Counted from the first letter of the stretch, positions 35,170-44,640 are shown. The stretch is DNA of 64,000 bases from Phyllobacterium pellucidum (GCF_013327855.1 NZ_JABUMX010000004.1:310001-374000), one strand, 5' to 3'. Notes: generated by a model from the letters alone, not told the origin. Numbers and translations: made by a program.

Positions 35170-35370
35170 CTACTCGCCTTCGAATTGCGACGGTTCCTTT
35201 TTTACTGATCTAGCATCAGTTTGAATAGTGATCTGGTCCTGTGTTTGGTCCTTCGAAACACTTGCCGTTGTGATCTCTTTGTCAAGGGAGGCGGTATGTC
35301 CGACACACTCGGCCGAAGCGGCCGACACGGTGAGCCCGCAAGCGGCGGCAAATACGAGGATTGTTCTCAT
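35170..35370 (-). CDS. Small exported hypothetical protein
   Basis: 66 residues with a clear signal peptide (MRTILVFAAACGLTVSAASA) and a short polar mature part starting ECVGHTASLD, rich in Thr, Ser, Asp and Lys. Similar short periplasmic proteins occur widely in rhizobia without assigned function. Ribosome-binding sequence AAGGAG lies just upstream of the start on the minus strand. Confidence 0.65.
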   Translation of the reverse strand: MRTILVFAAACGLTVSAASAECVGHTASLDKEITTASVSKDQTQDQITIQTDARSVKKEPSQFEGE

Positions 35371-35720
35371 CGTTCAACTCCTTGGTCTTGTGGTGCACAG
35401 GCAGAGTATCCGCTAATCGAAAGTTCATAAAATCACAGTTTATTGTTGGTATGCATTCAAGATCGCGTCGGCTCGACGCCGTAGCCGTTTCCCCCACGTC
35501 AATAAGAGTTGTTATTGCGCATGCAGTGCCGCAGCGTTTTAATGAAGTCAGGCGGAATGCCCGCCACCCCATTGTTCCGCGAACGCCTTTGGTTATAGCA
35601 GGTGCCGCCTGTATCATATTTGGAATCTTCGATCTTCTTTGACCACTTGATAAGAACCCCTGTTAGAAACTCCCTCCGAGAAATGTCCAGCAATGACAAC
35701 GGCTCCGGCAAATCTGTGCC

Positions 35721-36137
35721 TCAGGCATTCTTGTAAACACCGAACAGTTTCCGGCTCCACTCAAGAAAGAGTCCATAGGGGCGACCCGAGGCCGTCAAAA
35801 CGATAATGGCTGACCCTACAGCGGTGACAATTTGCATGATAGTCGCCCCGGCGAGCGCCAGGATTGCGCAGTAGATTGGAACTTGAAACGTAACGAATGC
35901 GCTGATATCGACCGCCGTCTTTTTAGCTCGGTTGCCTGTCGGCGCATCAAACAGGGCGAACAGCCAATCGCGATAAATCCCGTAAGGTCGGGCAGTGACA
36001 ACAATAACGGGGATGGCAGCGAGCCGCGCCTGAAATACCTGTGATGGGGTCAGTCCAACGATGAAGAACTCGACCGCTATCCCAGCTACGGTTGAGAACA
36101 CAATAAGGGCAAACGTATCTGCAAAGAATTGTCTCAT
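35721..36137 (-). CDS. alaE: L-alanine exporter AlaE family protein
   Basis: 138 residues with about four hydrophobic segments and the AlaE pattern: FFADTFALIVFSTVAG, a paired ARLAAIPVIVVTARPYGIYRDW, VTFQVPIYCAIL and a terminal GRPYGLFLEWSRKLF. E. coli AlaE exports L-alanine. The start at 36137 (MRQFFADTF) reproduces the family N-terminus. A longer frame to 36209 adds 24 residues. Confidence 0.82.
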   Translation of the reverse strand: MRQFFADTFALIVFSTVAGIAVEFFIVGLTPSQVFQARLAAIPVIVVTARPYGIYRDWLFALFDAPTGNRAKKTAVDISAFVTFQVPIYCAILALAGATIMQIVTAVGSAIIVLTASGRPYGLFLEWSRKLFGVYKNA

Positions 36138-36555
36138 TTTAGCTGTCCATATCATCCAACGCCTGTCCCAATAGGACTGGGCCGAGCGATTCGATAAAAC
36201 GCTGCTCAACTAGTGAGCACGCTACATCCAATTCATTGTTGCCGCGAATGCTTGAGACCTTTGGTTTTACCATTACTGACATACGATGTGCCGGTCGATG
36301 GGGATGGTGACTACCGATGACCGGGCGCGCTACTACGACGTTGAGTTGAATGACGACACATTGCGGAAGCGGAAGGTCAGCTCTTCGGCGCGGATCTTGG
36401 AATGCAGATTTTGGATCAGATGTGAGAAAAATCGCAGGAAAATCTCGAGGTAGGCGGCGTGCCGGATTTGGCTGTCCAGTTCGGGGTGGAGAGCTGATCA
36501 TCTCGTTTTAGCTATCCGATCGTTGGATGAGCACACGATGCGTGTCCCTCTCGGA
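36138..36555. other. Intergenic, no gene recognised
   Basis: About 400 bp between alaE and arr, both on the minus strand. A minus-strand frame (36139-36501) exists but its composition is unlike a protein. No terminator with a clear T tract is seen. Confidence 0.4.
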
Positions 36556-36978
36556 TCAGTTGATGATTTCGCCTCGTTGGGCTGAGCGCAGTGCGGTCAG
36601 TCGTTCTTTCCATTCCTGTAGTGCTTCGGGCGTCAATCTGTTCCAATGCGTGATTTCGTCGATGACCTTGAGCGGTGCGCTGCTGCGATACGACCGTGTG
36701 GGGTTGCCGGGAAATTTCTTGTCGGTCACGTTCGGGTCGTTCTCGAATGCCCCGGTCGGTTCCACGACGTAAACACGCGGGACTGCGCCGCCATTGCTGA
36801 GTTCAGCTGCGATCTCCGCGGCAAGTCCGGCACCGTCCACAATGGCAGTGAAGTAGATATGGTTCATCACCACTTCAGGTCGATAGTTCCACCGGTATCC
36901 TGCGGTGAGCAAATCACCAACGCGCAAATCCGCAATTGTGCCGTGAAAGAAGGGACCCTCATCCAGCGCTTCGGTCAT
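36556..36978 (-). CDS. arr: NAD(+)--rifampin ADP-ribosyltransferase
   Basis: Arr inactivates rifamycins by ADP-ribosylation of the C23 hydroxyl. The 140-residue protein has all family landmarks: GPFFHGTIADLRVGDLLTAG (NAD-binding His), HIYFTAIVDGA, VYVVEPTGAFENDPNVTDKK with the catalytic aspartate region, and FPGNPTRSYRSSAPL. Length matches plasmid and chromosomal Arr enzymes. Its start codon overlaps the stop of the molybdenum hydroxylase large-subunit gene (36975-36978), so it is read as the fourth gene of that operon. Resistance activity is inferred from family. Confidence 0.9.
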   Translation of the reverse strand: MTEALDEGPFFHGTIADLRVGDLLTAGYRWNYRPEVVMNHIYFTAIVDGAGLAAEIAAELSNGGAVPRVYVVEPTGAFENDPNVTDKKFPGNPTRSYRSSAPLKVIDEITHWNRLTPEALQEWKERLTALRSAQRGEIIN

Positions 36979-39170
36979 CGTGATCCGGCGCGTGCCAGAC
37001 GATCGATGGTAATCGGAAGGTGTCGCATCCTTTCTCCTGTCGCATGGAAGATTGCGTTCGCGATGGCAGGTGCCACGGCGACGACCCCGATTTCGCCGAC
37101 GCCCTTCACGCCCAGTGGGCTAACCTCGGCATCCGTCTCGTCGACGAACACGACGTCTATGTCATAAACGTCGGCATTGGTAGGGATGTGATAGTCTGCG
37201 AAACCGTGTGCCATGCAGCGTCCGAGGTTGTGATCGTAGGCGGCGTCCTCGTGCAACGCCTTCCCAATCCCCATGACAGTTGCGCCGATGATCTGGCTGC
37301 GGGCAGTGTTGGGATTAAGAATGCGTCCGGCGGCTACGGCACATACGATGCGGGTGACACGCACCACTGATAGCTCCTCGTCGACACGGACCTCGGCGAA
37401 CACTGCCGCATGGGTGGCACTGGAGAACTTTTTGCCAAACGGGAAGCTGAACATCGTGGCGGTTGCGCTCAGTTTGCGGCCGCGCTGCAGTTTCAACAAA
37501 TCGATGAGAGCGGATGCAGAAAGTAGCTCGGCACCCTGCCCGCGCCCCAGAACGCCTGTATGCTTCGCCCGCGACCTGATCGTCGACTTGAGCTTGCGAC
37601 AAGCGGACTGGACGGCAGCGCCAGACGTTGCTGCCGTCCATGAGCCGCCCTGAATTGGATTAAAGGGCAAGGCTGAATCTCCAAGCCGTATCACAACGCG
37701 GTCCATCGTCGTTTCAAGCGTGTCCGCTGCGATTTGACTTAGGATCGTGTAGGTACCGGTGCCGATGTCGGTGATGGATGATGTCACCTCGAACTTCCCG
37801 TCGCTCCTGACCATAACTTTTGCCCGCGCGGGCGCGGGTGACATTGCGGCCTCCCAGGCTCCTGTAGCCATGCCCCAACCGATCAGTTCTTTGTCCTCGC
37901 GCATCGACCGCGGTGCGCGACTGCGCTTGTGCCAGCCAAAGCGCTCGCTTCCCAGAGCATAGCATTCGCGTAGTGCCTTGCTGCTAAAGGGTCGATTTTC
38001 GCTCTGGTCCCGCTCCGTGTAGTTTGTGAGGCGCAGAGCCAGAGGATCCATATCGAGGACGTAAGCCAGTTCGTCCATCGCGGATTCCAGCGCAAACATT
38101 CCGGTCGCCGCACCAGGAGCGCGCATGTCACAAGGCGAAACAGTGTCGAGTTTTGCCAGTTCGTAGGTAAGCTTGATGTTGTTGCACCGATAAAGGCTTG
38201 CAGAGAATAGTAGCATCGGATCCTGGGCATCCTCAAATTGCGAGGTGGCGGCCACGGCTCGATGCCTGACCGCCTGCAAACGGCCTTGCTCGTCGGCCGC
38301 AAGGGATACGGTTTGGACGGCGTTGGCGCGGTATCCGAGCGCAAACATGTGGTCGCGTGGCAGAACCAGTCGGACAGAGCGTTCGAGCGCCTTCGCCGCC
38401 ATCACCGCCAGAAAGACCGATTGCTGTGGACGTAGACCAAGACCGAACGCACCGCCGACATAGGTGCTAACAACCCGCACTTTGCGTCCGATCAAGCGAA
38501 ACGCGACCTTGAGGAAGAGCTCTACGCTCTTTGGGCTTTGCGTCTTGTCGTAAACAGTGACGATCTTGCCCCACTTCACCGTCGTTGCAAACAATTCCAT
38601 GGGATGATGGTTTTCCGGAGACGTGGTGTAGGTCGATTCGATTTTCAGAGGAGCAACTGCGAACGCCAGATCGGCGTCTCCTGTCGGATGAGGGACAGGG
38701 GCGACACCGATCCGGCGTTTCCGCGGTTTGAACGCCGTTGATGCAGCGAGGTCGGTGGTATGCTGCTCGGCTTTGTATGTCACCTTTACCAAAGCGGCCG
38801 CATCACGCGCAGCTTCGTAATTTTCAGCGATCACCAGCGCGACGGGTTGACCGCTGAAATACACGCGGTCATCGTCTAACGGCACGAATGGCTTTCCTGG
38901 CGGACCCGCTGCATCCTTATAAAGAAATGAGACTGGCCAGAACCATGGGCGATTTTTGTGGGACAGAACCTCGACCACGCCCGGAAAACGTCTTGCTGCA
39001 GCAAGATCGATCGACAGTATTCGACCTTTCGCGATCGACGCCGTCACCACGTACGCATGCAGGAGATCGGGAATATTGTATTCGGCAGCATATTTGGCCT
39101 CGCCCCGAACCTTCTGTGGTCCGTCAACTCGGAGAATGCTCTTGCCCGTGACCGTCTGCTCTTGATCCAT
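36975..39170 (-). CDS. Xanthine dehydrogenase-family molybdopterin-binding subunit (PaoC-like)
   Basis: 731-residue large subunit of a molybdenum hydroxylase. The N-terminal a/b hammerhead domain shows VRGEAKYAAEYNIPDLLHAYVV. MoCo-binding segments include GGAFGLGLRPQQ, DMRAPGAATGMFALESAMDE and GGSWTAATSGAAVQSA, and the terminal GVKGVGEIGVVAVAPA carries the catalytic glutamate. The arrangement is closest to the periplasmic aldehyde oxidase PaoABC/YagTSR group. The substrate is unknown but is probably an aldehyde or N-heterocycle. No signal peptide is seen on this subunit. Confidence 0.87.
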   Translation of the reverse strand: MDQEQTVTGKSILRVDGPQKVRGEAKYAAEYNIPDLLHAYVVTASIAKGRILSIDLAAARRFPGVVEVLSHKNRPWFWPVSFLYKDAAGPPGKPFVPLDDDRVYFSGQPVALVIAENYEAARDAAALVKVTYKAEQHTTDLAASTAFKPRKRRIGVAPVPHPTGDADLAFAVAPLKIESTYTTSPENHHPMELFATTVKWGKIVTVYDKTQSPKSVELFLKVAFRLIGRKVRVVSTYVGGAFGLGLRPQQSVFLAVMAAKALERSVRLVLPRDHMFALGYRANAVQTVSLAADEQGRLQAVRHRAVAATSQFEDAQDPMLLFSASLYRCNNIKLTYELAKLDTVSPCDMRAPGAATGMFALESAMDELAYVLDMDPLALRLTNYTERDQSENRPFSSKALRECYALGSERFGWHKRSRAPRSMREDKELIGWGMATGAWEAAMSPAPARAKVMVRSDGKFEVTSSITDIGTGTYTILSQIAADTLETTMDRVVIRLGDSALPFNPIQGGSWTAATSGAAVQSACRKLKSTIRSRAKHTGVLGRGQGAELLSASALIDLLKLQRGRKLSATATMFSFPFGKKFSSATHAAVFAEVRVDEELSVVRVTRIVCAVAAGRILNPNTARSQIIGATVMGIGKALHEDAAYDHNLGRCMAHGFADYHIPTNADVYDIDVVFVDETDAEVSPLGVKGVGEIGVVAVAPAIANAIFHATGERMRHLPITIDRLARAGSR

Positions 39171-39177
39171 CTATCCC

Positions 39178-40197
39178 TCAATGGACACGCTTGTCGAACT
39201 GCGACTGAGGCGTTCGTGATGCGGCCTGTTCAAGCGCTCGAACGACCGTCCGATGGGCAAGGTCTATCTTGAAGTCGTTCTCAGACAATGCCACGGAGCC
39301 TGATAGCAGCATCGATGCGAACTGGTCGAAGTTCACACGAGACGCAGGCCTGCCGATCAACAGCGCTTCCGCCGCCGTGTTCCGCCACGGTTTGTGCGCG
39401 ACGCCGCCCAAGGCGATGTGGGCCAACGAAACCGCGGCTTCGTCGTTGATCGTTAGCAACACTGCGGCCGAGACGATGGCAAAGGCGTAAGACAGGCGAT
39501 CGCGGATCTTCAAATAGCTGTATCGATGATGCTCGAGTACCGGCGGCAGAAAGATGTCAAGAATGATTTCGTCATCGACAAGCGTCGTGTCTTTCTCAGG
39601 CGAGTCGCCCGGCAGTCGGTGAAAGTCAGCCAAGGGAATAGAGCGCACTCCATTGGGGCCTTGAACGATTATTGTCGCTCCGATTGCTGCGAGGGCAACG
39701 CACATGTCGGACGGGTGGGTGGCCACGCAAAGTTGGCTCGCACCAAGTATGGCATGGTTGCGGTTTAGCCCTGTCCGAGCCGGACATCCGCTACCCGGCG
39801 CTCGTTTGTTGCAAGGAGTCAGCACGTCATAAAAATACGGGCAACGCGTTCTCTGCATGAGGTTGCCCCCGACCGTGGCCGCGTTGCGCAACTGGGCCGA
39901 CGCGCCGGCGAAGATGGCGCTGGCTAGTAAAGGATAATGTCGCGCGACAAACGGGTGAATGGCAACCTCGGAATTTGTCACGAGCGCGCCAACGCGCAAT
40001 CCTCCATCGGCGGTTTCATTTATCTCACGCAGCGGCAAGTCGTTGATGTCGATAATGGTCGTCGGGGTCGATACGTCGTACTTCATCAAATCAATGAGGT
40101 TGGTGCCTCCGGCCAACAGTTTTGCGTCTGCATGGACGGAGAGACTTTCGATCGCCTGATCGATCGACGCGGCTCGGACATATGTGAACCGCTTCAT
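39178..40197 (-). CDS. FAD-binding subunit of molybdenum hydroxylase (PaoB-like)
   Basis: 339 residues. The FAD-binding part shows AKLLAGGTNLIDLMK and ATVGGNLMQRTRC, followed by the cysteine cluster TPCNKRAPGSGCPA that in PaoB carries a [4Fe-4S] centre. The CO dehydrogenase flavoprotein C-terminal domain follows (LAHIALGGVAHKPWR). Electrons pass from the Mo site through the Fe-S clusters to FAD. The start overlaps the Fe-S subunit stop by four bases. Confidence 0.88.
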   Translation of the reverse strand: MKRFTYVRAASIDQAIESLSVHADAKLLAGGTNLIDLMKYDVSTPTTIIDINDLPLREINETADGGLRVGALVTNSEVAIHPFVARHYPLLASAIFAGASAQLRNAATVGGNLMQRTRCPYFYDVLTPCNKRAPGSGCPARTGLNRNHAILGASQLCVATHPSDMCVALAAIGATIIVQGPNGVRSIPLADFHRLPGDSPEKDTTLVDDEIILDIFLPPVLEHHRYSYLKIRDRLSYAFAIVSAAVLLTINDEAAVSLAHIALGGVAHKPWRNTAAEALLIGRPASRVNFDQFASMLLSGSVALSENDFKIDLAHRTVVRALEQAASRTPQSQFDKRVH

Positions 40198-40697
40198 GGC
40201 AACGAGTTCGCGTCGGGTGCCGCTGCCAAGACTTCTTCGATCGCGTCCACGATCCCGATATAGGCGCCACAGCGACAGAGATTACCACTCATGCCTTCGC
40301 GTATCTCGTCCCGCGTCTTGGCGATACCTTCCGAAATCAATCCGATGGCCGAGCAGATTTGCCCGGGTGTACAGTATCCGCATTGGAGAGCGTCATGTTT
40401 CACGAACGCCGCCTGCAGGGGATGAAGCTGGTCGGGAGTTCCAATGCCTTCGATTGTTGTCACTACGGAGCCGCTGCGGCTAACGGCGAGCACCAGGCAA
40501 CTGTTGATCCGAATACCGTTAATGAGGACGGTACACGCACCACATTGGCCATGATCGCACCCCTTCTTGGTGCCCGTAAGATCAAACTCTTCCCGTAGCA
40601 GATCAAGCAGCGTCACCCACGGCTCGATAGTCGCCATTCGTATGACGCCGTTGATGGTATAGGCCACATGATGTGCTGTGTTTGGTGCGGCATCCAT
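40194..40697 (-). CDS. (2Fe-2S)-binding subunit of molybdenum hydroxylase (PaoA-like)
   Basis: 167 residues with the plant-type ferredoxin cluster (KKGCDHGQCGACTVLI and NSCLV) and the second helical cluster (CGYCTPGQI, then GNLCRCGAY). First gene of the four-gene minus-strand operon. Unlike E. coli PaoA it shows no twin-arginine signal, so the complex is probably cytoplasmic. Confidence 0.9.
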   Translation of the reverse strand: MDAAPNTAHHVAYTINGVIRMATIEPWVTLLDLLREEFDLTGTKKGCDHGQCGACTVLINGIRINSCLVLAVSRSGSVVTTIEGIGTPDQLHPLQAAFVKHDALQCGYCTPGQICSAIGLISEGIAKTRDEIREGMSGNLCRCGAYIGIVDAIEEVLAAAPDANSLP

Positions 40698-40902
40698 GAT
40701 GTCACCGAAGCCCCCATGCCCTTGATTTTCGCTTTCTGTGCAAACACTAGGCGCGGACTAACCCCGTGACAAGTTCGATCCACACAAGCAGGCTGTGGCC
40801 AAGGGCAACGAGAACAGAGTGAAGACCCTCCACGCAGCGATACGTCTTGGGACACACTTGTATCCTGTCTGGTAGACCCGTCCCACGCCACCACCAGAAT
40901 CG

Positions 40903-42354
40903 TTACCTCATCGCTGCGGAATAGGCATCCAGTGCTCGGCGGCGGGAGGCTTGATGATCAACGATGGGCCACGGATAAGTCTCGCCGAGACTGACATTCG
41001 CCTCTCTCAGAACGGCTTCGGGCGCATTCCACGGCTGATGCACAAATTTTGCAGGGAGCGTCTTCAGCTCCGGTACGAATTTTCGAACATAGTCCCCCTT
41101 CGGATCGAATTTCTCACCCTGAAGGACGGGATTGAAGATGCGGAAATAGGGAGCGGCGTCGGCGCCGGACCCAGCCACCCATTGCCAGCTCGCAGAATTG
41201 TTGGCGGGATCCGCATCGACGAGCGTATCCCAGAACCATGCTTCGCCCTCGCGCCAGTCAACGAGCAGGTGCTTGATGAGGAAGGAAGCGACGACCATTC
41301 GCACCCGGTTGTGCATCCATCCCGTCTGCCAAAGCTGGCGCATGCCGGCATCGACGATGGGGTAGCCGGTCAGCCCGCGCTTCCAGGCGGTGAACTGGCC
41401 CCCGGCATCGCCCGCCCATGCGAAATTGTCGAAGGCCGGCTTGAAGTTTTCCGAATGCAGCTTCGGATTGTGGAAAAGCAGATGCCAGGAGAATTCCCGC
41501 CAGCCTACCTCTGCGCGGAACTTTTCCGCGCCGGATCGATGGTCGAGCCCTTCGGGCGCCCTTAAGGCATGCCATATCTGGAAGGGTGTTATCTCGCCAT
41601 GGGCAAGATGCGGCGACAATCGCGATGTCGCCTCCATGTCAGGACGATTGCGCTTGGCTACGTAGCGGTCGATCGACCCGTCGAGGAAGTCCGCAAGCCG
41701 CTCATGGGCTCCTTCTTCACCAGGTGTCCAGTCTCTGAAAAAGCCATTGGCCCAGTCGGGCTCATGGGGCAGAAGCGCCCAGTCGTCGAGACTGTCCGTC
41801 GTTACCGGGTGCGGCCAGGCCAATAGTTCTCGCGGCGCAGCCAGTGGGTCGCGGGGCTCGGGCTGGGCATTCAGCGCGCGCCAGAACGGGGAATAAACGC
41901 GGTAATACCCACCGGAGCCTGTCTTCAGCGCATATGGCTCGTGCAACAGATGGCCCTCGAAGCTCTCGGCCGCGATTCCCCGGCTTGATAATCCGGCCTT
42001 GAGTGCCGTATCAATGGCAACGCCGGGTCGATCGTAACGACGGTTCCACAGCACGGCATCGGCTCCGGTGTCATCCAGTACTTCGTCGACAATCGCCGCA
42101 GTGTTTCCCCGCCGCAGAATGAGCCGGCCGCCCAGTTTTTCGAGCGAAGCGCCCAGCGCTTTCAGTGAATGGTGCAGCCACCACTTCCGCGCGCCGCCGA
42201 TTGGCCGCGAATCCTCATTCGTCTCATCCGAAAGGAAAATCGGGATAACCGGTTTGCCGGAGCCGGCGGCAGCCAGCAGCGCGCGGTTATCGCGGATACG
42301 TAGGTCGTGACGAAAGAGCACGATCGCCGGCTTATCAGTGTTGTCGTCAGTCAT
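40903..42354 (-). CDS. phr: Deoxyribodipyrimidine photolyase
   Basis: CPD photolyases use FAD and blue light to split pyrimidine dimers. The 483-residue protein has the N-terminal photolyase domain (IVLFRHDLRIRDNRALLAAA) and the C-terminal FAD domain with TSRLSPHLAHGEITPFQ, the GWREFSWHLLFHNP segment, GYPIVDAGMRQLWQTGWMHN and NNSASWQWVAGSG carrying the tryptophans of electron transfer. ATG 42354 overlaps the DUF1365 stop. It is the third gene of an operon driven by the RpoE-type promoter at 44558-44585, as in other RpoE-ChrR regulons. Confidence 0.92.
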   Translation of the reverse strand: MTDDNTDKPAIVLFRHDLRIRDNRALLAAAGSGKPVIPIFLSDETNEDSRPIGGARKWWLHHSLKALGASLEKLGGRLILRRGNTAAIVDEVLDDTGADAVLWNRRYDRPGVAIDTALKAGLSSRGIAAESFEGHLLHEPYALKTGSGGYYRVYSPFWRALNAQPEPRDPLAAPRELLAWPHPVTTDSLDDWALLPHEPDWANGFFRDWTPGEEGAHERLADFLDGSIDRYVAKRNRPDMEATSRLSPHLAHGEITPFQIWHALRAPEGLDHRSGAEKFRAEVGWREFSWHLLFHNPKLHSENFKPAFDNFAWAGDAGGQFTAWKRGLTGYPIVDAGMRQLWQTGWMHNRVRMVVASFLIKHLLVDWREGEAWFWDTLVDADPANNSASWQWVAGSGADAAPYFRIFNPVLQGEKFDPKGDYVRKFVPELKTLPAKFVHQPWNAPEAVLREANVSLGETYPWPIVDHQASRRRALDAYSAAMR

Positions 42355-43163
42355 TCTGCCCGGGTCGATCGCGCTATGATGGTTTTGGTCTGAACGGGTG
42401 TCTGCGGCCGAGGCTTGAGGCCGACGCCCTTCAACCATATCCGCAGCGCTTCCCAATGTATGCCGGCAATGACTTTAAGGGTCAGCAGGGGATAGGCGAA
42501 ACACAATTTCGCTAGTTGCCAGTCGCTGAATTCCTTCCGCCTGCCGGCAAAAGCGGTGGCGATGATCAGGCCCTCGCGGTCGCTGGCATTGATCACGATC
42601 GAGGCGGCGTCATCGGGAATCTTGATGGTGAAATCATAGCCCAGCGCCATCTCCATGAAGGGCGAGACATAAAACGCCTTGGCACATTCCTGATGCAATA
42701 GTCCGGCGCTGCCGGTGTCTTTGTCGAGAGGGAAGACATAGCTGTGACGCTGGCCAAACGTGTTATCCACCTCATAGATCAATGCGGCCAAGGCGCCAGC
42801 GCGATCATGGCAGAAATAAACGCTGAGCGGATTGAACACATAGCCGAGGATACGCGGCATTGACATCAGGCGGATTGCGCCGCCATCGAGCTCTGCTCCC
42901 GCCGCGCGAAGATGATCCTCGACGTAGCTTCGCAGCGGCGAGCCGTCCTTGGCGACCTCGGACTTGCTGCCATGATCGCGGTCGAAGAAGCTGAAGAGAT
43001 TGAAATGGTTGCGCGAAAACAGCCAGTGCTCCCGGGCGATCCGGTCAATCTCATCAATGTCGAACAGCATGTAAAACATGCGGTAGCGCAGGAAGTGCTG
43101 CCGGGGCCGCAATCGCTTGTGCGTCACCTTGCCCGCATAGATTGCCGAGGAGAATGCGCTCAT
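42351..43163 (-). CDS. DUF1365 domain-containing protein
   Basis: 270 residues matching DUF1365: IYAGKVTHKRLRPRQHFLRY, LMSMPRILGYVFNPLSVYFC, EVDNTFGQRHSYVFP and FYVSPFMEMALGYDF. In alphaproteobacteria it is typically linked with an FAD-dependent oxidoreductase and a cyclopropane fatty acid synthase-like enzyme in the singlet-oxygen response, suggesting a part in modifying membrane lipids (furan fatty acid or related chemistry). Overlaps both neighbours by four bases. Confidence 0.87.
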   Translation of the reverse strand: MSAFSSAIYAGKVTHKRLRPRQHFLRYRMFYMLFDIDEIDRIAREHWLFSRNHFNLFSFFDRDHGSKSEVAKDGSPLRSYVEDHLRAAGAELDGGAIRLMSMPRILGYVFNPLSVYFCHDRAGALAALIYEVDNTFGQRHSYVFPLDKDTGSAGLLHQECAKAFYVSPFMEMALGYDFTIKIPDDAASIVINASDREGLIIATAFAGRRKEFSDWQLAKLCFAYPLLTLKVIAGIHWEALRIWLKGVGLKPRPQTPVQTKTIIARSTRAE

Positions 43164-44482
43164 GCCGCAACCTCTACCGGATCAGCCAATGGCTGGCGAT
43201 GGATGCGCGCCGATTCATCGGCAACGGTCCAAGGACGGCGTAAGCCACCCAAATCTTCGGCAACGGCAAGGCCTGCCTGGAGCCCGTCTTCATGGAAGCC
43301 CGCGCCGAAATAAGCGCCGCAGAACCAGGTATTGCGAGCCCCTTGCAACTGCCAGAGCTGGCGCTGCGCCTGCATGGCCTCACTGTCGAAGAGTGGATGC
43401 GTATAGGTCTGGGTATGCAGCACCTTGCACGGGTTCGGCGCATGGCGAGGATTGAGGGTAACGAAGAACTGGCGATCGGTTTCGAGGGGCTGAAGCCTGT
43501 TCATCCAATAGCTGACGCAGAGTTGACTGGGCGGCTGCATCTCCTTGCGTTCGCCAAGGTAGTTCCAGCTCGACCAGACCGAACGCCGCTTCGGCATGAG
43601 CGTTTCATCCTCGTGCAGCACCGCGCGATTGACCGAGTAGCGAAAGGCGGAGAGCAGTCTTTTCTCGGGTGCCGACGGGTCGGCGAGCAGGGCAAGCGTC
43701 TCGTCGGCGTGACCCGCCATCACGACATGATCGAATATGGCGGTCGCTCCGTGGATATCTGAGACGGCGACATGATCGCCGGCTCGCCGGACAGACGCGG
43801 CGGCGCAGCCGGTGCGGACGCGGTTTCTGTAATTCGCCGTCAGGCGCTCAACGTAGTTTCGGCTTCCGCCCTTGACCGTGCGCCAGACGGGCCGGTTGGC
43901 AAGCTTGAGCAATCCATGATTGTCGCAGAAGCGGATGAAGGCTTCGGCCGGATAGTCGAGAAGACTGGCAGCCGGCGCCGACCAGATGGCCGATGCCATC
44001 GGCAACAGGTGATCGTCACGGAACGCGCGGCCGTAACCTTCGCGTTCGAGGAAATCGCCAAGCGCAATGAGGCCAAGCTTGCCCGCATGGGCTGGCGTTT
44101 CGCGATAAAAGCGCAAGAGGTCGCGCAGCATGAGCCAAAACCGCGGATTGACGAGGTTGCGTTGCTGGGCAAAAAGGCCGCTGAAGCCCGTTCCGGAATA
44201 TTCGAGCCTGCCGCTATCGAGCGAGACGGCAAATGACATTTCCGACGCCGCGGTTTCAACGCCGAGCAAGGCAAACAGCGCGGTCAGGTTGGGATAGGTC
44301 TGTTCATTGTAGACGATAAAGCCGGTATCGACAGCCACACCACCCTCACCGGGTACAATCACAGTATTGCTGTGCCCGCCAATGCGCGTTTCGCGTTCGT
44401 AGACGGTGATTTCGTGTTTCTGCGAAAGAAGCCATGCGGCCGACATGCCGGATATACCGGACCCTATGACTGCAATTTTCAA
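43160..44482 (-). CDS. FAD-dependent oxidoreductase of the RpoE-ChrR regulon
   Basis: A flavin amine-oxidase-like protein of 440 residues with the GxGxxG dinucleotide motif right at the start (LKIAVIGSGISGMSAAWLLS), then YERETRIGGHSNTV and GFIVYNEQTYPNL. I take the TTG at 44482 because it begins the Rossmann strand directly and has GGGAGAA upstream. The ORF to 44704 would cross its own promoter. Family members are usually encoded beside DUF1365 proteins and controlled by RpoE. Confidence 0.85.
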   Translation of the reverse strand: MKIAVIGSGISGMSAAWLLSQKHEITVYERETRIGGHSNTVIVPGEGGVAVDTGFIVYNEQTYPNLTALFALLGVETAASEMSFAVSLDSGRLEYSGTGFSGLFAQQRNLVNPRFWLMLRDLLRFYRETPAHAGKLGLIALGDFLEREGYGRAFRDDHLLPMASAIWSAPAASLLDYPAEAFIRFCDNHGLLKLANRPVWRTVKGGSRNYVERLTANYRNRVRTGCAAASVRRAGDHVAVSDIHGATAIFDHVVMAGHADETLALLADPSAPEKRLLSAFRYSVNRAVLHEDETLMPKRRSVWSSWNYLGERKEMQPPSQLCVSYWMNRLQPLETDRQFFVTLNPRHAPNPCKVLHTQTYTHPLFDSEAMQAQRQLWQLQGARNTWFCGAYFGAGFHEDGLQAGLAVAEDLGGLRRPWTVADESARIHRQPLADPVEVAA

Positions 44483-44557
44483 CCCTGTTCTCCCGAAGTC
44501 ATCCTGCAAACACCGACAGCCAAGGGAAATCAGACGTTGTCTCCCTGTGCTGCAATC

Positions 44558-44585
44558 AATACGTTGCAGATACGGGAATGGATCA
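44558..44585 (-). promoter_or_regulatory. RpoE-type (ECF11-like) promoter of the FAD oxidoreductase-DUF1365-phr operon
   Basis: On the minus strand TGATCC (44585-44580) is followed by a 16-base spacer and CGTATT (44563-44558), about 75 bases before the TTG start. It has the same architecture as the divergent promoter of the sigma gene. Confidence 0.75.
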
Positions 44586-44612
44586 TTGACAGTTTCGCTG
44601 GTCCCGAAGCGA

Positions 44613-44640
44613 TGATCCGATCGCGGTGGGCCTGCGTATA
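44613..44640 (+). promoter_or_regulatory. RpoE-type (ECF11-like) autoregulated promoter of the sigma factor gene
   Basis: TGATCC (44613-44618), 16-base spacer, CGTATA (44635-44640). A transcript starting near 44647 makes an initiation codon at 44648 unlikely, favouring the later start at 44714. Confidence 0.75.

Noticed and set aside
36139..36501. 120-aa minus-strand frame between arr and alaE
   Set aside because: Arg/Pro-rich random composition and no start signal; not supported as a gene.
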